Source: Microbulbifer thermotolerans (GTDB taxonomy: Bacteria; Pseudomonadota; Gammaproteobacteria; Pseudomonadales; Cellvibrionaceae). From it: a stretch of DNA of 64,000 nt. The notes under the pieces are model-generated. The model saw only the letters and a program-made list of their open reading frames with translations. It did not search any database and was not told where the DNA came from. The translations under genes were made by a program, and so were the position numbers. This document shows, piece by piece, positions 1 through 7,557 of the stretch. The stretch lies in NCBI RefSeq assembly GCF_900112305.1, contig NZ_FOKT01000008.1:1-64000 (forward strand), in the 5' to 3' direction. Position 1 is the first letter of the stretch. Each line of letters begins with the position of its first letter.

Positions 1-315
1 GGCGACAAATACCCGATGGTGATCAAATCCTGGCGCAGCAAGTGGCCCACACTATCGGCCTACTTCAAATATCCGGAATACGTACGCAAGCCAATTTACA
101 CCACAAACGCCGTTGAAGCCGTGCACAGGCAGTTTCGAAAACTGACCAAAACCAAGGGTGGCTTCGCCAATGAGAACAGCTTACTCAAGCTGCTGTACGC
201 CGGTATACTGAAGGTCTTCGAGCGCTGGGCGCACCCAATCCAGAACTGGAACCTGACGCTGTCACAGCTGGCGATCCACTTCCCGGAACGCTTGGAGAAA
301 TACATCAGTCTATGA
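1..315 (+). CDS. IS256-family transposase, C-terminal part (5' end outside window)
   Basis: The frame is open from base 1 and ends at a TGA at 313-315, giving 104 residues of the transposase C-terminus. The stretch around YTTNAVEAVHRQFRKLTKTK, followed by the helical tail with LLKLLYAGI and WNLTLSQLAIHF, is characteristic of the DDE mutator/IS256 family; the Glu of TTNAVEAVHR matches the region of the third catalytic acidic residue. The enzyme cuts and joins the ends of its own element. Full-length members have about 400 residues, so roughly three quarters of the gene lies upstream of the window. Whether the whole element is intact cannot be seen. Confidence 0.85.
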   Translation, partial: GDKYPMVIKSWRSKWPTLSAYFKYPEYVRKPIYTTNAVEAVHRQFRKLTKTKGGFANENSLLKLLYAGILKVFERWAHPIQNWNLTLSQLAIHFPERLEKYISL

Positions 316-348
316 CTATTTGGCTGACACAGAATTTTGAACACCCTC
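1..348 (+). mobile_element. 3' end of an IS256-family insertion sequence
   Basis: The window opens inside the transposase gene of an IS256-family (mutator-type) element. Some 10 bases after the stop codon lies a terminal segment containing TGACACAGAATTTTGAACAC and ending in CCCTC, which resembles IS256-family terminal inverted repeats. The left end lies outside the window, so target duplication cannot be checked. The element borders, and appears to interrupt, an HNH-like gene in an integron cassette at 450-610. Confidence 0.85.
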
Positions 349-349
349 A

Positions 350-449
350 ACCTGACGCTGTCACAGCTGGCGATCCACTTCCCGGAACGCTTGGAGAAAT
401 ACATCAGTCTATGAGGCTATTTGGCTGACACAGAATTTTGAACACCCTC
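350..449 (+). repeat. Second, tandem copy of the IS256 right end
   Basis: Bases 350-449 repeat 251-348 almost exactly: the last 21 codons of the transposase, its stop codon and the terminal inverted repeat through ACACCCTC. The second copy carries two extra bases just after the stop (ATGAGGCTAT against ATGACTAT). The element therefore has two right ends in direct orientation about 99 bp apart. The outer one forms the border with chromosomal sequence at 449/450. Confidence 0.85.
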
Positions 450-610
450 CACCAACTGTCAGACGACCGGTCAATAGGACTATCTTTGTCATCATTAAAA
501 GTAACTGCCTGGCCGTTGTTCGCCCTAAAAATACGCTTGAACACAGCATCTGGTATTACATGAGACTTTTTGAGCGTTTTTTGTTGTAAGCAAAGAGCGC
601 AGTTTGTCAC
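450..610 (-). pseudogene. HNH-nuclease-like gene fragment cut by the IS256 end
   Basis: On the minus strand a GTG at 608-610, preceded by GGAGAGAG seven to fourteen bases upstream, opens a frame reading MTNCALCLQQKTLKKSHVIP and continuing to the IS border at 449. A CxxC pair followed by L..SHVIP is the usual beginning of small HNH-endonuclease-like proteins; the rest of the domain is missing because the frame runs into the insertion sequence. The gene lies directly after the attC site at 628-699 in the reading direction, the position of the next gene cassette. About 53 residues remain, so it is presumably inactive. The HNH assignment rests on the N-terminal motif only. Confidence 0.55.
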
Positions 611-627
611 TTGAAACTCTCTCCGAA

Positions 628-699
628 AGCTAACGCCTGGGCTAAGCCGCCGGTACGGAGCGCAGCGTAGTACCGGTCGGCTTAAGCCCTTGGTTAGGC
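628..699 (-). other. Integron attC recombination site
   Basis: Read on the minus strand, this 72-bp segment starts with GCCTAAC (699-693), which fits the RYYYAAC core, and ends with GTTAGCT (634-628), close to GTTRRRY. Between them lie imperfectly paired arms (GGGCTTAAGCCG and CGGCTTAGCCC) and an inner pair CCGGTAC/GTACCGG around a short loop. This is the arrangement of an attC: two core sites, two inner boxes and unpaired bases for folding as single-stranded DNA. It begins right after the stop codon of the minus-strand YfbU-family gene (704-702), exactly where a cassette carries its attC. No integrase gene is visible. Confidence 0.75.
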
Positions 700-701
700 C
701 T

Positions 702-1253
702 TCACCTATTCTCTGGATGTACCCTTTCCTTAAGAACATCCACAATATTCTGCGGAGAAAGGGGCTCAAAATTTAGATCTCTCACAATTGGTTTAAATAC
801 TTCCAGCATACGCCGATATGACTCGATCGAAGGACAGTGGGAATTGAAGTTCCGCCCCTTAAACTCCTCAAAACGATCCAAATCATTAACTAAGAATGAA
901 GCTGTTCCCATATATTCAGATTCATTATTCCCATCAAAACCAGGGAATCTCGGATTTTTACCAAATGGTGCCGCTTCCTTTTCAACCCATTCTTTCTCTT
1001 CCTTGGATAGGTTTTCGTAGCTTCTCTCAATCATGCTCCACATATCGAGCACATCAAGAACTTCTTTCACAACCTCGGGAGTCTCTTGTTCCTCGAACGG
1101 TATGCCCACATACTTCCAAGGAATACTCCAAGTATTGTTGGAAAAAATAGCTGAGCGGATAAAATCAGGTTCCACCTCACCATCAACGCCAAGCTTATCG
1201 TAGATCTCGCTGAGCATTAACAGGATCAATTTTTCGCCGTCTGTAATCTTCAT
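702..1253 (-). CDS. YfbU-family protein (integron cassette gene)
   Basis: A 183-residue protein resembling E. coli YfbU, a small cytosolic protein of unknown biochemical function. The C-terminal half carries the family signature: FPGFDGNNESEYMGTASFLV, then FNSHCPSIESYRRMLEVF; the N-terminus (KLILLMLSEIYDKLG) also fits. The gene starts 12 bp after the stop of the membrane-protein gene upstream, and its stop adjoins the attC site, so both genes probably form one mobile cassette. Lower GC and plain codon use compared with the rest of the window agree with transfer. The family is clear; the role is not. Possibilities include stress or defence functions common among cassette genes, but nothing here proves it. 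Confidence 0.75.
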   Translation of the reverse strand: MKITDGEKLILLMLSEIYDKLGVDGEVEPDFIRSAIFSNNTWSIPWKYVGIPFEEQETPEVVKEVLDVLDMWSMIERSYENLSKEEKEWVEKEAAPFGKNPRFPGFDGNNESEYMGTASFLVNDLDRFEEFKGRNFNSHCPSIESYRRMLEVFKPIVRDLNFEPLSPQNIVDVLKERVHPENR

Positions 1254-1265
1254 ACACTAAACCCT

Positions 1266-1766
1266 TTATCTTATCGAGACGTTTTCTTTTCGTTCATCGG
1301 AGAGTTCTTTTACGAATGGCATAAAGCTGTCAATCTTGTAGTAAATGCTTTTTCCGGCGGCTTTTTTATCGTCAAAAGATTTGGCCTCAGAAAGAGCCTC
1401 GATATCGGGATGCAGGTCTTGGCATAGCTCTTTGGCTTTATTTTCGAAAAAGTCATTAAAATGAGAGCTATGCTCATTTATATATCTTGAGTATTCTTCA
1501 ACGTCCTTGGCGATTGAACCACAATTCACCCCCCTAAGGAGGGACGGATTACAAGCAGGCCCCACTGTTGAAACAATTTTCAGAATCCTCGCTGTCTCTG
1601 CATGAACTTGGGACACTTCGATTAATTTTCTGCGAGTAACAATCTCGTCCCTTACTCTCTCTGCTTTTGTAGCAGCTCTAGAGGACTTGCGAGCTTCAAT
1701 AAAAGCCCATATAGCACCACCAATCGATGCTATAGATCCGATAATCGATATTCCTGTCTCGATCAT
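1266..1766 (-). CDS. Small membrane-anchored protein of unknown function (integron cassette gene)
   Basis: About 166 residues with one hydrophobic N-terminal segment (IETGISIIGSIASIGGAIWAF), followed by a basic helical region (EARKSSRAATKAERVRDEIV) and a mostly helical, probably cytosolic, remainder. I do not recognise a named family. The ATG at 1766 is preferred over a TTG at 1772 because GGAAG sits seven bases before the ATG and only one before the TTG. It lies 12 bp upstream of the YfbU-family gene on the same strand and starts about 26 bp inside a putative cassette boundary (GTTAGGC, 1798-1792). It would be the first gene of a two-gene cassette, transcribed with its neighbour. Confidence 0.6.
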   Translation of the reverse strand: MIETGISIIGSIASIGGAIWAFIEARKSSRAATKAERVRDEIVTRRKLIEVSQVHAETARILKIVSTVGPACNPSLLRGVNCGSIAKDVEEYSRYINEHSSHFNDFFENKAKELCQDLHPDIEALSEAKSFDDKKAAGKSIYYKIDSFMPFVKELSDERKENVSIR

Positions 1767-1791
1767 ACTCAAACTTCCGAGTCCTTTATGG

Positions 1792-1798
1792 GCCTAAC
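1792..1798 (-). other. Probable cassette boundary (attI/attC core site)
   Basis: The minus strand reads GTTAGGC here, a perfect GTTRRRY core. It lies just before the first gene of the cassette ending at the attC at 628-699. This is where recombination would have joined the cassette to a preceding attI or attC. The upstream half of such a site is not convincing, so only the core is claimed. Confidence 0.45.
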
Positions 1799-2241
1799 AA
1801 TTTTATTCACAAGCCACCGGCTCTATATCATATTGGCCCTTGTTCACAGGCGCGCAATGCCACATTCTAGAAAACCTTCATTGAAATCAATTAGATAACT
1901 TACAGCTCTCTTTAAATTCAGGAGTTAAACGGGCCTGATGCTCAGTTATTTTTTTGTTTATGCAGCTCAAAGTTTTATCACTATGTCCTTTAAAGTCAAT
2001 AACTTAGCGGATGCTCATCGGTGAACAAGAGCCACTGGCTACTGAACACAGGCTTAACATAGCCGTTCCTGCAACAGCGCTGCATATAAAAACAGTTCCC
2101 AAGATCTCTACCATGATCATGGATGACGTTCACCACTAGATACTCGCCAGCACATTTTTTAAACAGTGTGCAGCTACGTATTTCCTCAGAACGGCTTAAT
2201 ATTTAAGATCAAGCGCTCCTATACCCATTGGGTGCGGCGTT
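1799..2241. other. Intergenic DNA without a recognisable gene
   Basis: AT-richer DNA than the rest of the window, with stops in all frames. A GTTAAAC at 1924-1930 could be the outer core of a degenerate second attC together with 1792-1798, but the arms do not pair well. No integrase, promoter or RNA gene is recognised. Confidence 0.5.
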
Positions 2242-2472
2242 TTATCTGATTTCATTAACAATGGCACCCTCAGGAAATAGACTCCGCGGCAGATCGTCCT
2301 GTCGGGGCTGCTGACGCCACCCGTACTTGAAGATCAACAGGCGTCCGGGATCTTCTCCCCCAGCGTTCAGTACCACTCCTCCGGAAGAATCGGTGAGCAG
2401 GCCTGTGGAGCCCAGATGGACACGCCATAGGAAGGTTTGTTTCTGACTTGCTGGGCGTAGTTGCGGTCGGTT
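2242..2472 (-). pseudogene. Possible C-terminal remnant of an unidentified protein
   Basis: A minus-strand frame of 76 codons between stops has protein-like composition (WRVHLGSTGLLTDSSGGVVL, later RLLIFKYGW and SLFPEGAIVNEIR before the stop) but no ATG and no plausible start. It could be the tail of a gene whose front was lost when the accessory DNA to the left arrived. The family is not recognised. A chance open frame cannot be excluded. Confidence 0.2.
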
Positions 2473-2616
2473 TTAACCTTGTACGCAGCCACGCCGATCT
2501 ACGTCCCGCTCCCCCCTGCCTGGGGACTGGATTTCCCAGCGCCAAAACGTCAATATGCGCAGCGTAACAACCTAGGGGATGCCTCTCCCAAAAGAACCAT
2601 TGTTAAGAGCAGATAC

Positions 2617-4017
2617 ATGCAAGTTGAATCCGTAGATTCCCTGTTGAAATCCAGCGGCCGCGAGGGCAGTGAGGCCCGCGTGCAGGGCTGGATCAGAACC
2701 CGTCGCGATTCCAAAGCGGGCTTGTCTTTCCTGGCCGTGCACGATGGAAGCTGTTTCGACCCGATTCAGGTGGTGGTCGAGGCGGACCTACCCAACTATC
2801 AGTCGGAAGTGCTGCGCCTGACTACCGGCTGTGCAGTGGATATTACCGGCACGCTCAAGCCCTCCGAGGGCAAGGGTCAGGCCATTGAATTGCTGGCGAG
2901 TGAGGTTCGGGTGGTCGGCTGGGTCGAGGACCCGGACACCTACCCCATGTCCCCCAAGCGCCACACCATGGAGCACTTGCGCGAGCACGCCCATCTGCGC
3001 CCGCGCACTAATGTCAGCGGCGCCGTGGCGCGGGTGCGCAACTGCATTGCCCAGGCCATTCACCGCTTTTTCCATGAGCGCGGTTTTTACTATGTACACA
3101 CGCCGATCATCACCGCTTCTGACTGTGAGGGCGCGGGCGAGATGTTCCGGGTGAGCACCCTGGATCTGCAAAATCTGCCGCGCAACGACAAAGGCGAGGT
3201 GGACTTCAGTAAGGACTTCTTCGGCGAGGAGAGCTTCCTCACCGTGTCCGGCCAGCTGAACGTGGAGAGCTACTGCCTGGCGCTGTCAAAGGTGTATACC
3301 TTCGGCCCCACTTTCCGCGCGGAGAACTCCAATACCACCCGCCACCTGGCAGAGTTCTGGATGGTGGAACCGGAGGTGGCTTTCGCCGATCTCGCAGACG
3401 TGGCCAATCTGTCTGAGGAGATGCTCAAATACATCTTTAAGGCGGTGCTTGAGGAGCGCGCCGACGATATGGCCTTCTTCGCTCAGCGCATCGACAAAGA
3501 AGCCATTTCCCGCCTGGAAAACATCATCGAGAACGACTTTGCGCGCATCGACTACAGTGATGCCATCGAGATACTGGAAAAATGCGGGGAGAAGTTCGAG
3601 TTCCCTGTATCCTGGGGGATCGATCTGGCTTCGGAACACGAGCGCTATCTGGCAGAAAAGCACTTCAAGAAGCCTGTCATCGTCATGAATTATCCGAAGG
3701 ATATCAAAGCCTTCTATATGCGTATGAATGATGACGGCAAAACAGTGGCAGCCATGGATGTGCTGGCACCGGGCATCGGCGAGATCATCGGCGGTTCTCA
3801 GCGCGAAGAGCGGCTGGAGAAGTTGGATGAGCGCATGGAGGAGATGAACATTCCCAAAGAGCATCTCTACTGGTACCGCGACTTGCGCCGCTACGGCACT
3901 GTGCCCCACTCCGGCTTCGGTCTCGGTTTCGACCGCATCGTGGCCTATGTGACCGGCATGGGTAATATCCGCGATGTGATTCCCTTTCCGCGCACACCCA
4001 AAAATGTGGCCTTCTAA
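2617..4017 (+). CDS. asnS: Asparaginyl-tRNA synthetase
   Basis: Class II aminoacyl-tRNA synthetase that charges tRNA-Asn with asparagine in the cytosol. The 466-residue length from the ATG at 2617 equals that of E. coli AsnS. An N-terminal OB-fold anticodon-binding domain ([20 protein letters not shown]) leads into the catalytic core, with motif 2 ([20 protein letters not shown]) and motif 3 ([15 protein letters not shown], near the C-terminus). The frame is open further upstream to 2461, but that extension is not protein-like and the family starts here. A strong terminator follows. AsnS indicates direct Asn-tRNA charging rather than reliance on the GatCAB route. Confidence 0.97.
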   Translation: MQVESVDSLLKSSGREGSEARVQGWIRTRRDSKAGLSFLAVHDGSCFDPIQVVVEADLPNYQSEVLRLTTGCAVDITGTLKPSEGKGQAIELLASEVRVVGWVEDPDTYPMSPKRHTMEHLREHAHLRPRTNVSGAVARVRNCIAQAIHRFFHERGFYYVHTPIITASDCEGAGEMFRVSTLDLQNLPRNDKGEVDFSKDFFGEESFLTVSGQLNVESYCLALSKVYTFGPTFRAENSNTTRHLAEFWMVEPEVAFADLADVANLSEEMLKYIFKAVLEERADDMAFFAQRIDKEAISRLENIIENDFARIDYSDAIEILEKCGEKFEFPVSWGIDLASEHERYLAEKHFKKPVIVMNYPKDIKAFYMRMNDDGKTVAAMDVLAPGIGEIIGGSQREERLEKLDERMEEMNIPKEHLYWYRDLRRYGTVPHSGFGLGFDRIVAYVTGMGNIRDVIPFPRTPKNVAF

Positions 4018-4024
4018 TCAGAAA

Positions 4025-4050
4025 GCCCCGCAAATGCGGGGCTTTTTTTA
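4025..4050 (+). terminator. Rho-independent terminator after asnS
   Basis: GCCCCGC, a short AAAT loop and GCGGGGC form a 7-bp GC stem followed by seven T residues, eight bases after the asnS stop. Confidence 0.9.
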
Positions 4051-4077
4051 TTCTGAAAGAAAGCGTCACTCCATCAC

Positions 4078-5301
4078 TTAAACAGTGCCGCCTTTTTTCA
4101 GTTGAGCGATCTCGCTATCGCTTTTACCCAGCAGCTCTCGCAACACCTCCTCGGTGTGCTGACCAAGCAACGGCGGCGCCTGCTCGTACTCCAGCTGGGT
4201 CTCGGAAAACAAAACCGGATTGCGTACGGTTTTTACCCTGCCTGCTTTGGGATGCGGTTGTTCGACAACCATCTCCCGGGCCTTCACTTGCGGATCGGCG
4301 AAGACTTCCTCCAGCGTATTGATGGGGCCGCAGGGTACATGGGCATCGCTGAGTTTTTCCAGCCACCAGGCGGAGTCCTGCTTGCGGGTCGCCTCTTCAA
4401 TCAGCGGCATCAACTGTTCCCGCGCCATCACCCGAGCGGCATTGGTGGCATAAGCAGGATTTTTGGCCAGCTCTTCTATTCCGGCGATATGGCAAAAGCG
4501 CTTGAACTGTTCGTCATTACCCACCGCGAGCATAAAATAACCGTCTCGGGAGGGCACCGCTTGGTAGGGAACAATGTTCGGGTGACCGGTACCCTGGCGC
4601 ACCGGGCTTACCCCGGAGGTGAGGTAGTTCTGTGCCTGGTTGGCCAGCCAGGCGACCTGTGTGTCCAGCAGGGCCAGGTCAATATGCTGGCCAACGCCAG
4701 TTTTATCGCGGTAAATCACTGCGGCGAGTACTGCGGAAACCGCGTACATACCGGTCATCAGATCCACAACCGCCACCCCCACTTTTTGCGGGCCGGCGCC
4801 GGGTTGCCCCTCGGGCACACCGGTAATACTCATCAAGCCGCCCATGCCTTGAATCATGGCATCGTAGCCAGCTCGATTCTTGTAGGGACCTGTCTGACCG
4901 AAGCCTGTGATAGAACAGTAAATGATGCGCGGATTGACTTGTTTTAAGGAGTCATAGTCCAAGCCATACTTTTTCAGGCCGCCCACCTTGTAATTTTCGA
5001 GCACAATATCACAGTGCTGAACAAGCTCCTTGATCAGCTTCTGCCCCGCCTCAGTGGTTATATCCACGGTGATGGACTTTTTACCGCGATTGGCGGCCAA
5101 ATAGTAAGCAGCATCATCCGTATCGACGCCCTTCCCGTCCTTCAGGTAGGGAGGGCCCCAGTGGCGGGTGTCATCTCCCCGCTGAGGGCGTTCAACTTTG
5201 ATCACTTCGGCGCCGAAATCGGCAAACACCTGGCCGGCCCAGGGGCCGGCCAGTATGCGGCTGAGATCGAGAACTTTCAGGTGTGCGAGTGGACCTGCCA
5301 T
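4078..5301 (-). CDS. CaiB/BaiF-family (class III) CoA-transferase
   Basis: A 407-residue member of the formyl-CoA transferase family, which moves CoA between carboxylic acids through an aspartyl-CoA thioester. The N-terminal LKVLDLSRILAGPWAGQVFA and DFGAEVIKVERP, the GRDD-like turn GDDTRHWGPP, and the region with the expected catalytic Asp (VVDLMTGMYA, around residue 180) are all present. The ATG at 5301 is preferred to one 24 bases upstream because AGAGGA lies just ahead of it. Substrate cannot be read from sequence; many relatives act on dicarboxylic or carnitine-type acyl-CoAs. The gene stands alone, converging on asnS and divergent from the Mpo1-like gene. A link to the glutaryl-CoA dehydrogenase 11 kb away is possible but unsupported by operon structure. 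Confidence 0.9.
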   Translation of the reverse strand: MAGPLAHLKVLDLSRILAGPWAGQVFADFGAEVIKVERPQRGDDTRHWGPPYLKDGKGVDTDDAAYYLAANRGKKSITVDITTEAGQKLIKELVQHCDIVLENYKVGGLKKYGLDYDSLKQVNPRIIYCSITGFGQTGPYKNRAGYDAMIQGMGGLMSITGVPEGQPGAGPQKVGVAVVDLMTGMYAVSAVLAAVIYRDKTGVGQHIDLALLDTQVAWLANQAQNYLTSGVSPVRQGTGHPNIVPYQAVPSRDGYFMLAVGNDEQFKRFCHIAGIEELAKNPAYATNAARVMAREQLMPLIEEATRKQDSAWWLEKLSDAHVPCGPINTLEEVFADPQVKAREMVVEQPHPKAGRVKTVRNPVLFSETQLEYEQAPPLLGQHTEEVLRELLGKSDSEIAQLKKGGTV

Positions 5302-5442
5302 AATTTCCTCTTTTAGCTTGCCCATTCTCCCCGTGGGAGAAACCTGCGCAGCCTACCAGATTTGAACCGACGCCGCCCGATTTGAACTTAAAACGCGAAT
5401 AGCCGTAAACTCACCCAAGCTATAACAATAAGGAACTGTGAC

Positions 5443-5760
5443 ATGACCACAGCGCAACCGCGAAAATTCCAATCCTTCCGCGACTTTTACCCCTTTTACC
5501 TGCAAGAGCACAGTAACCCAATCTGCCGCCGCCTGCACTTTGTCGGCACTGGCTTAGTGATCCTGCTCTTTGCCACCGCCTTGGTTACTGGCGAACTGCT
5601 ACTCTTCGCTGCCATGCCCATTGCCGGTTATGGGTTTGCCTGGATTGGGCATTTCTTTTTTGAGCACAATAAGCCGGCCACCTTCAAAAACCCCTTCTAC
5701 AGTCTGTGGGGGGATTTCGTGATGTTTAAAGATATGCTGCTGGGGCGGATAGCCCGCTAG
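5443..5760 (+). CDS. Mpo1-like (DUF962) membrane protein
   Basis: A 105-residue protein of the DUF962/Mpo1 family, whose yeast member is an Fe(II)-dependent dioxygenase of 2-hydroxy fatty acids. Characteristic pieces are present: FRDFYPFYLQEHSNPICRRL, LHFVGTGLVI, a hydrophobic middle with two likely membrane segments, and GHFFFEHNKPATFKNP. The conserved histidines in EHSNP, RLHFVG and GHFFFEHN are the metal-ligand candidates. AAGGA precedes the ATG. The stop codon adjoins a degenerate half copy of the dispersed repeat. Enzymatic activity in bacteria is inferred only. Confidence 0.85.
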   Translation: MTTAQPRKFQSFRDFYPFYLQEHSNPICRRLHFVGTGLVILLFATALVTGELLLFAAMPIAGYGFAWIGHFFFEHNKPATFKNPFYSLWGDFVMFKDMLLGRIAR

Positions 5761-5871
5761 AGGGCCTCTGATTCAATGGCTTTCTGTCGATAAAGAAGTT
5801 CCGGGGTAAGATGAAAAACCCTGGTGATGGGATAAACTTTTCGAAACCGACGGATGCAGTGCGCTATCCAG
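5761..5871 (+). repeat. Left-half, decayed copy of the dispersed cruciform repeat
   Basis: Starts with AGGGCCTCTGATTCAA, like the element end, and includes the inner block CTGGTGATGGGATAAA...TTTCGAAACCGACGGAT. It lacks the right half, so it is a truncated relic directly after the Mpo1-like gene. Confidence 0.6.
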
Positions 5872-5914
5872 CAAAGTGCTTGGCGTCGTGTAAAAGCATT
5901 TTTGCTCTCCTCCC

Positions 5915-7363
5915 CTACTTAAAAATTCCGTATTTACGCAATTTATTGGCCACTGCCGTGTGGGATATGCCCAAACGCTTGGCGAGCTTGCGGGCGGATG
6001 GTTGTTCCGCGGCCAAGTCGGTCAACAGCGCCCGTTCCACCTGCTCCATCATCTCCCGATAACTGAGTCCGCGCCCCCAGTCCCGCCAGGGTAGCTCCGC
6101 TCTCACCGCCAGGTCGGGCAGATCCTCGGGCTCAACCCGATCGCCTCCGCGCGCCCTACAGCGACGGACAGCGACGGACAGGTAATCCTTCAGTCCATAG
6201 AAATTATCCGGCCAGTCGTGTGTGCGCAGCAGGGGCAACACATCCTCGTGGATTGGCAGTGGATCGGCCCCGCCATCGGCTGCCGTCTCTTCCCGCACTA
6301 TGGCTGCGGCAAAACGCGCAAGCGACGGACGCATGGTACGCAACGGTGGCAGGCGAAGTGCCAGGCTTGAGAATAACTGCACCAGCACCGGTTGCAGGCG
6401 ATCCGTTGTGGTACAAGTCGCCACCAGCCTTATTTCTCGCGGCAGATCCCAAAGATTCCGCACCAGCGCGACTTGCGCCTCGGCACTGGTGTGGTGCAGG
6501 TCTTCGAGTATCAAGGTGGCCGGGGCGCGCAAGCTCGCGGGGAGCTGCAGGCGGCCTTCGCAGGGGGTACAGCGGTAACATCCGCCACTTGCCCCCAAAG
6601 GGGACAAGTAATGCAGGGCAGCGGCAAATGTACTCTTGCCGCTACCGCACTCGCCAGCGATCAGCAGGGGGGAGCCAAGGGTGGCCATCTCTTGGAGTTG
6701 GAGACACGTCTGCCGACGCTCGCCAAAGTCCCAAAGCGCCGCGGGCCGAGGCTGTTCCGCCAGGGGCTGGCCCGAGCCCCAGGGCTGCATCGTCAACACC
6801 GCGCCGGCCAGCGAGTCCACTGCCTCGAGCTGACTTCCGGGGCAATGGCCACCGTCGGCGAGTGCGATGGGCGCCCAGTCCATGCGGTAAGAGCGACCGC
6901 GCACCACAACCGGCAAGCCGTACCGGGGCACAGTGAAGTCGCGCAATAGCTCCGCTACCTGCATCAGCGGCAAGAAACGCTGCAACTGCAGACCGGGAAC
7001 CCGGTCCAGGTTGACCCCGAAAGCCCGCGCCGCGGCCAGATTGGCGGCGACCACCCGCCCCTCCCGGTCCACGGATAGCACGGGATCGGCCACATGGCGC
7101 AGCAGGGTATCCAGCTCGAAGTTGCGCCGTTCCGATGGAATCAGCGCAATGCGCCTCACCCGTTGCACACCCGGCACCTTGTACAGGGATTTCTCAATGG
7201 TTTGGTATTGAGTAGCCAGCATGCCCGGCGCCGACAGATAGACCTTGTCCCCACTGTCTCCACCCAGCTCACCAGAAGTTACGTTTATTCGGTATTCACC
7301 GAAAATATCCATAATTTCCGACAAAATACCGACTCGATTGGCGCAAGTTATCTCAATTCTCAC
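5915..7363 (-). CDS. TyrR/PhhR-like transcriptional regulator
   Basis: A 482-residue regulator with the TyrR layout: N-terminal ACT domain (MRIEITCANRVGILSEIMDI), PAS-like domain (LLRHVADPVLSVDREGRVVA), an AAA+ domain with Walker A GECGSGKST near residue 240 and an acidic ED pair in LILEDLHH, and a Fis-type helix-turn-helix at the end (SARKLAKRLGISHTAVANKL). The sigma-54 contact motif GAFTGA is not seen, as in TyrR. It is transcribed away from phenylalanine hydroxylase, the arrangement of phhR/phhA in pseudomonads, so it probably senses aromatic amino acids and controls phhA. The start is a GTG at 7363 and is moderately certain. The AAA+ part looks diverged, so ATP hydrolysis is uncertain. 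Confidence 0.85.
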   Translation of the reverse strand: MRIEITCANRVGILSEIMDIFGEYRINVTSGELGGDSGDKVYLSAPGMLATQYQTIEKSLYKVPGVQRVRRIALIPSERRNFELDTLLRHVADPVLSVDREGRVVAANLAAARAFGVNLDRVPGLQLQRFLPLMQVAELLRDFTVPRYGLPVVVRGRSYRMDWAPIALADGGHCPGSQLEAVDSLAGAVLTMQPWGSGQPLAEQPRPAALWDFGERRQTCLQLQEMATLGSPLLIAGECGSGKSTFAAALHYLSPLGASGGCYRCTPCEGRLQLPASLRAPATLILEDLHHTSAEAQVALVRNLWDLPREIRLVATCTTTDRLQPVLVQLFSSLALRLPPLRTMRPSLARFAAAIVREETAADGGADPLPIHEDVLPLLRTHDWPDNFYGLKDYLSVAVRRCRARGGDRVEPEDLPDLAVRAELPWRDWGRGLSYREMMEQVERALLTDLAAEQPSARKLAKRLGISHTAVANKLRKYGIFK

Positions 7364-7557
7364 CGTGCACCCGGCAATAATTATTTACAAAAAGTGTAGC
7401 GCTGGCGGCACTCATCTCACAAGAAAAGCCCCGCAACTCTCCCCGTAGAGCCCACTACGCCCTAAAAATAGACGCATAGATAACAACAAAGACAGAGCGG
7501 CGCGCCTCCACCCGGTCTTCCCGCCCGCAGGTGGACCGCCGCCGGGAGTACAAAGCC

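Noticed and set aside
2270-2545. Minus-strand frame of 91 codons upstream of asnS
   Set aside because: Arg/Pro/Ser-rich shadow; another frame of the same strand (2242-2472) looks more protein-like.
6161-6182. Tandem 10-bp repeat (CAGCGACGGA twice) in the TyrR-like gene
   Set aside because: It lies in an open, plausible frame and the downstream helix-turn-helix is intact, so no frameshift is implied.
7364-7557. TyrR box or sigma-54 promoter between the regulator and phhA
   Set aside because: TTTACA and TGTAAA half-sites occur near 7385, but no full TGTAAA-N6-TTTACA or GG-N10-GC pair was found by eye.
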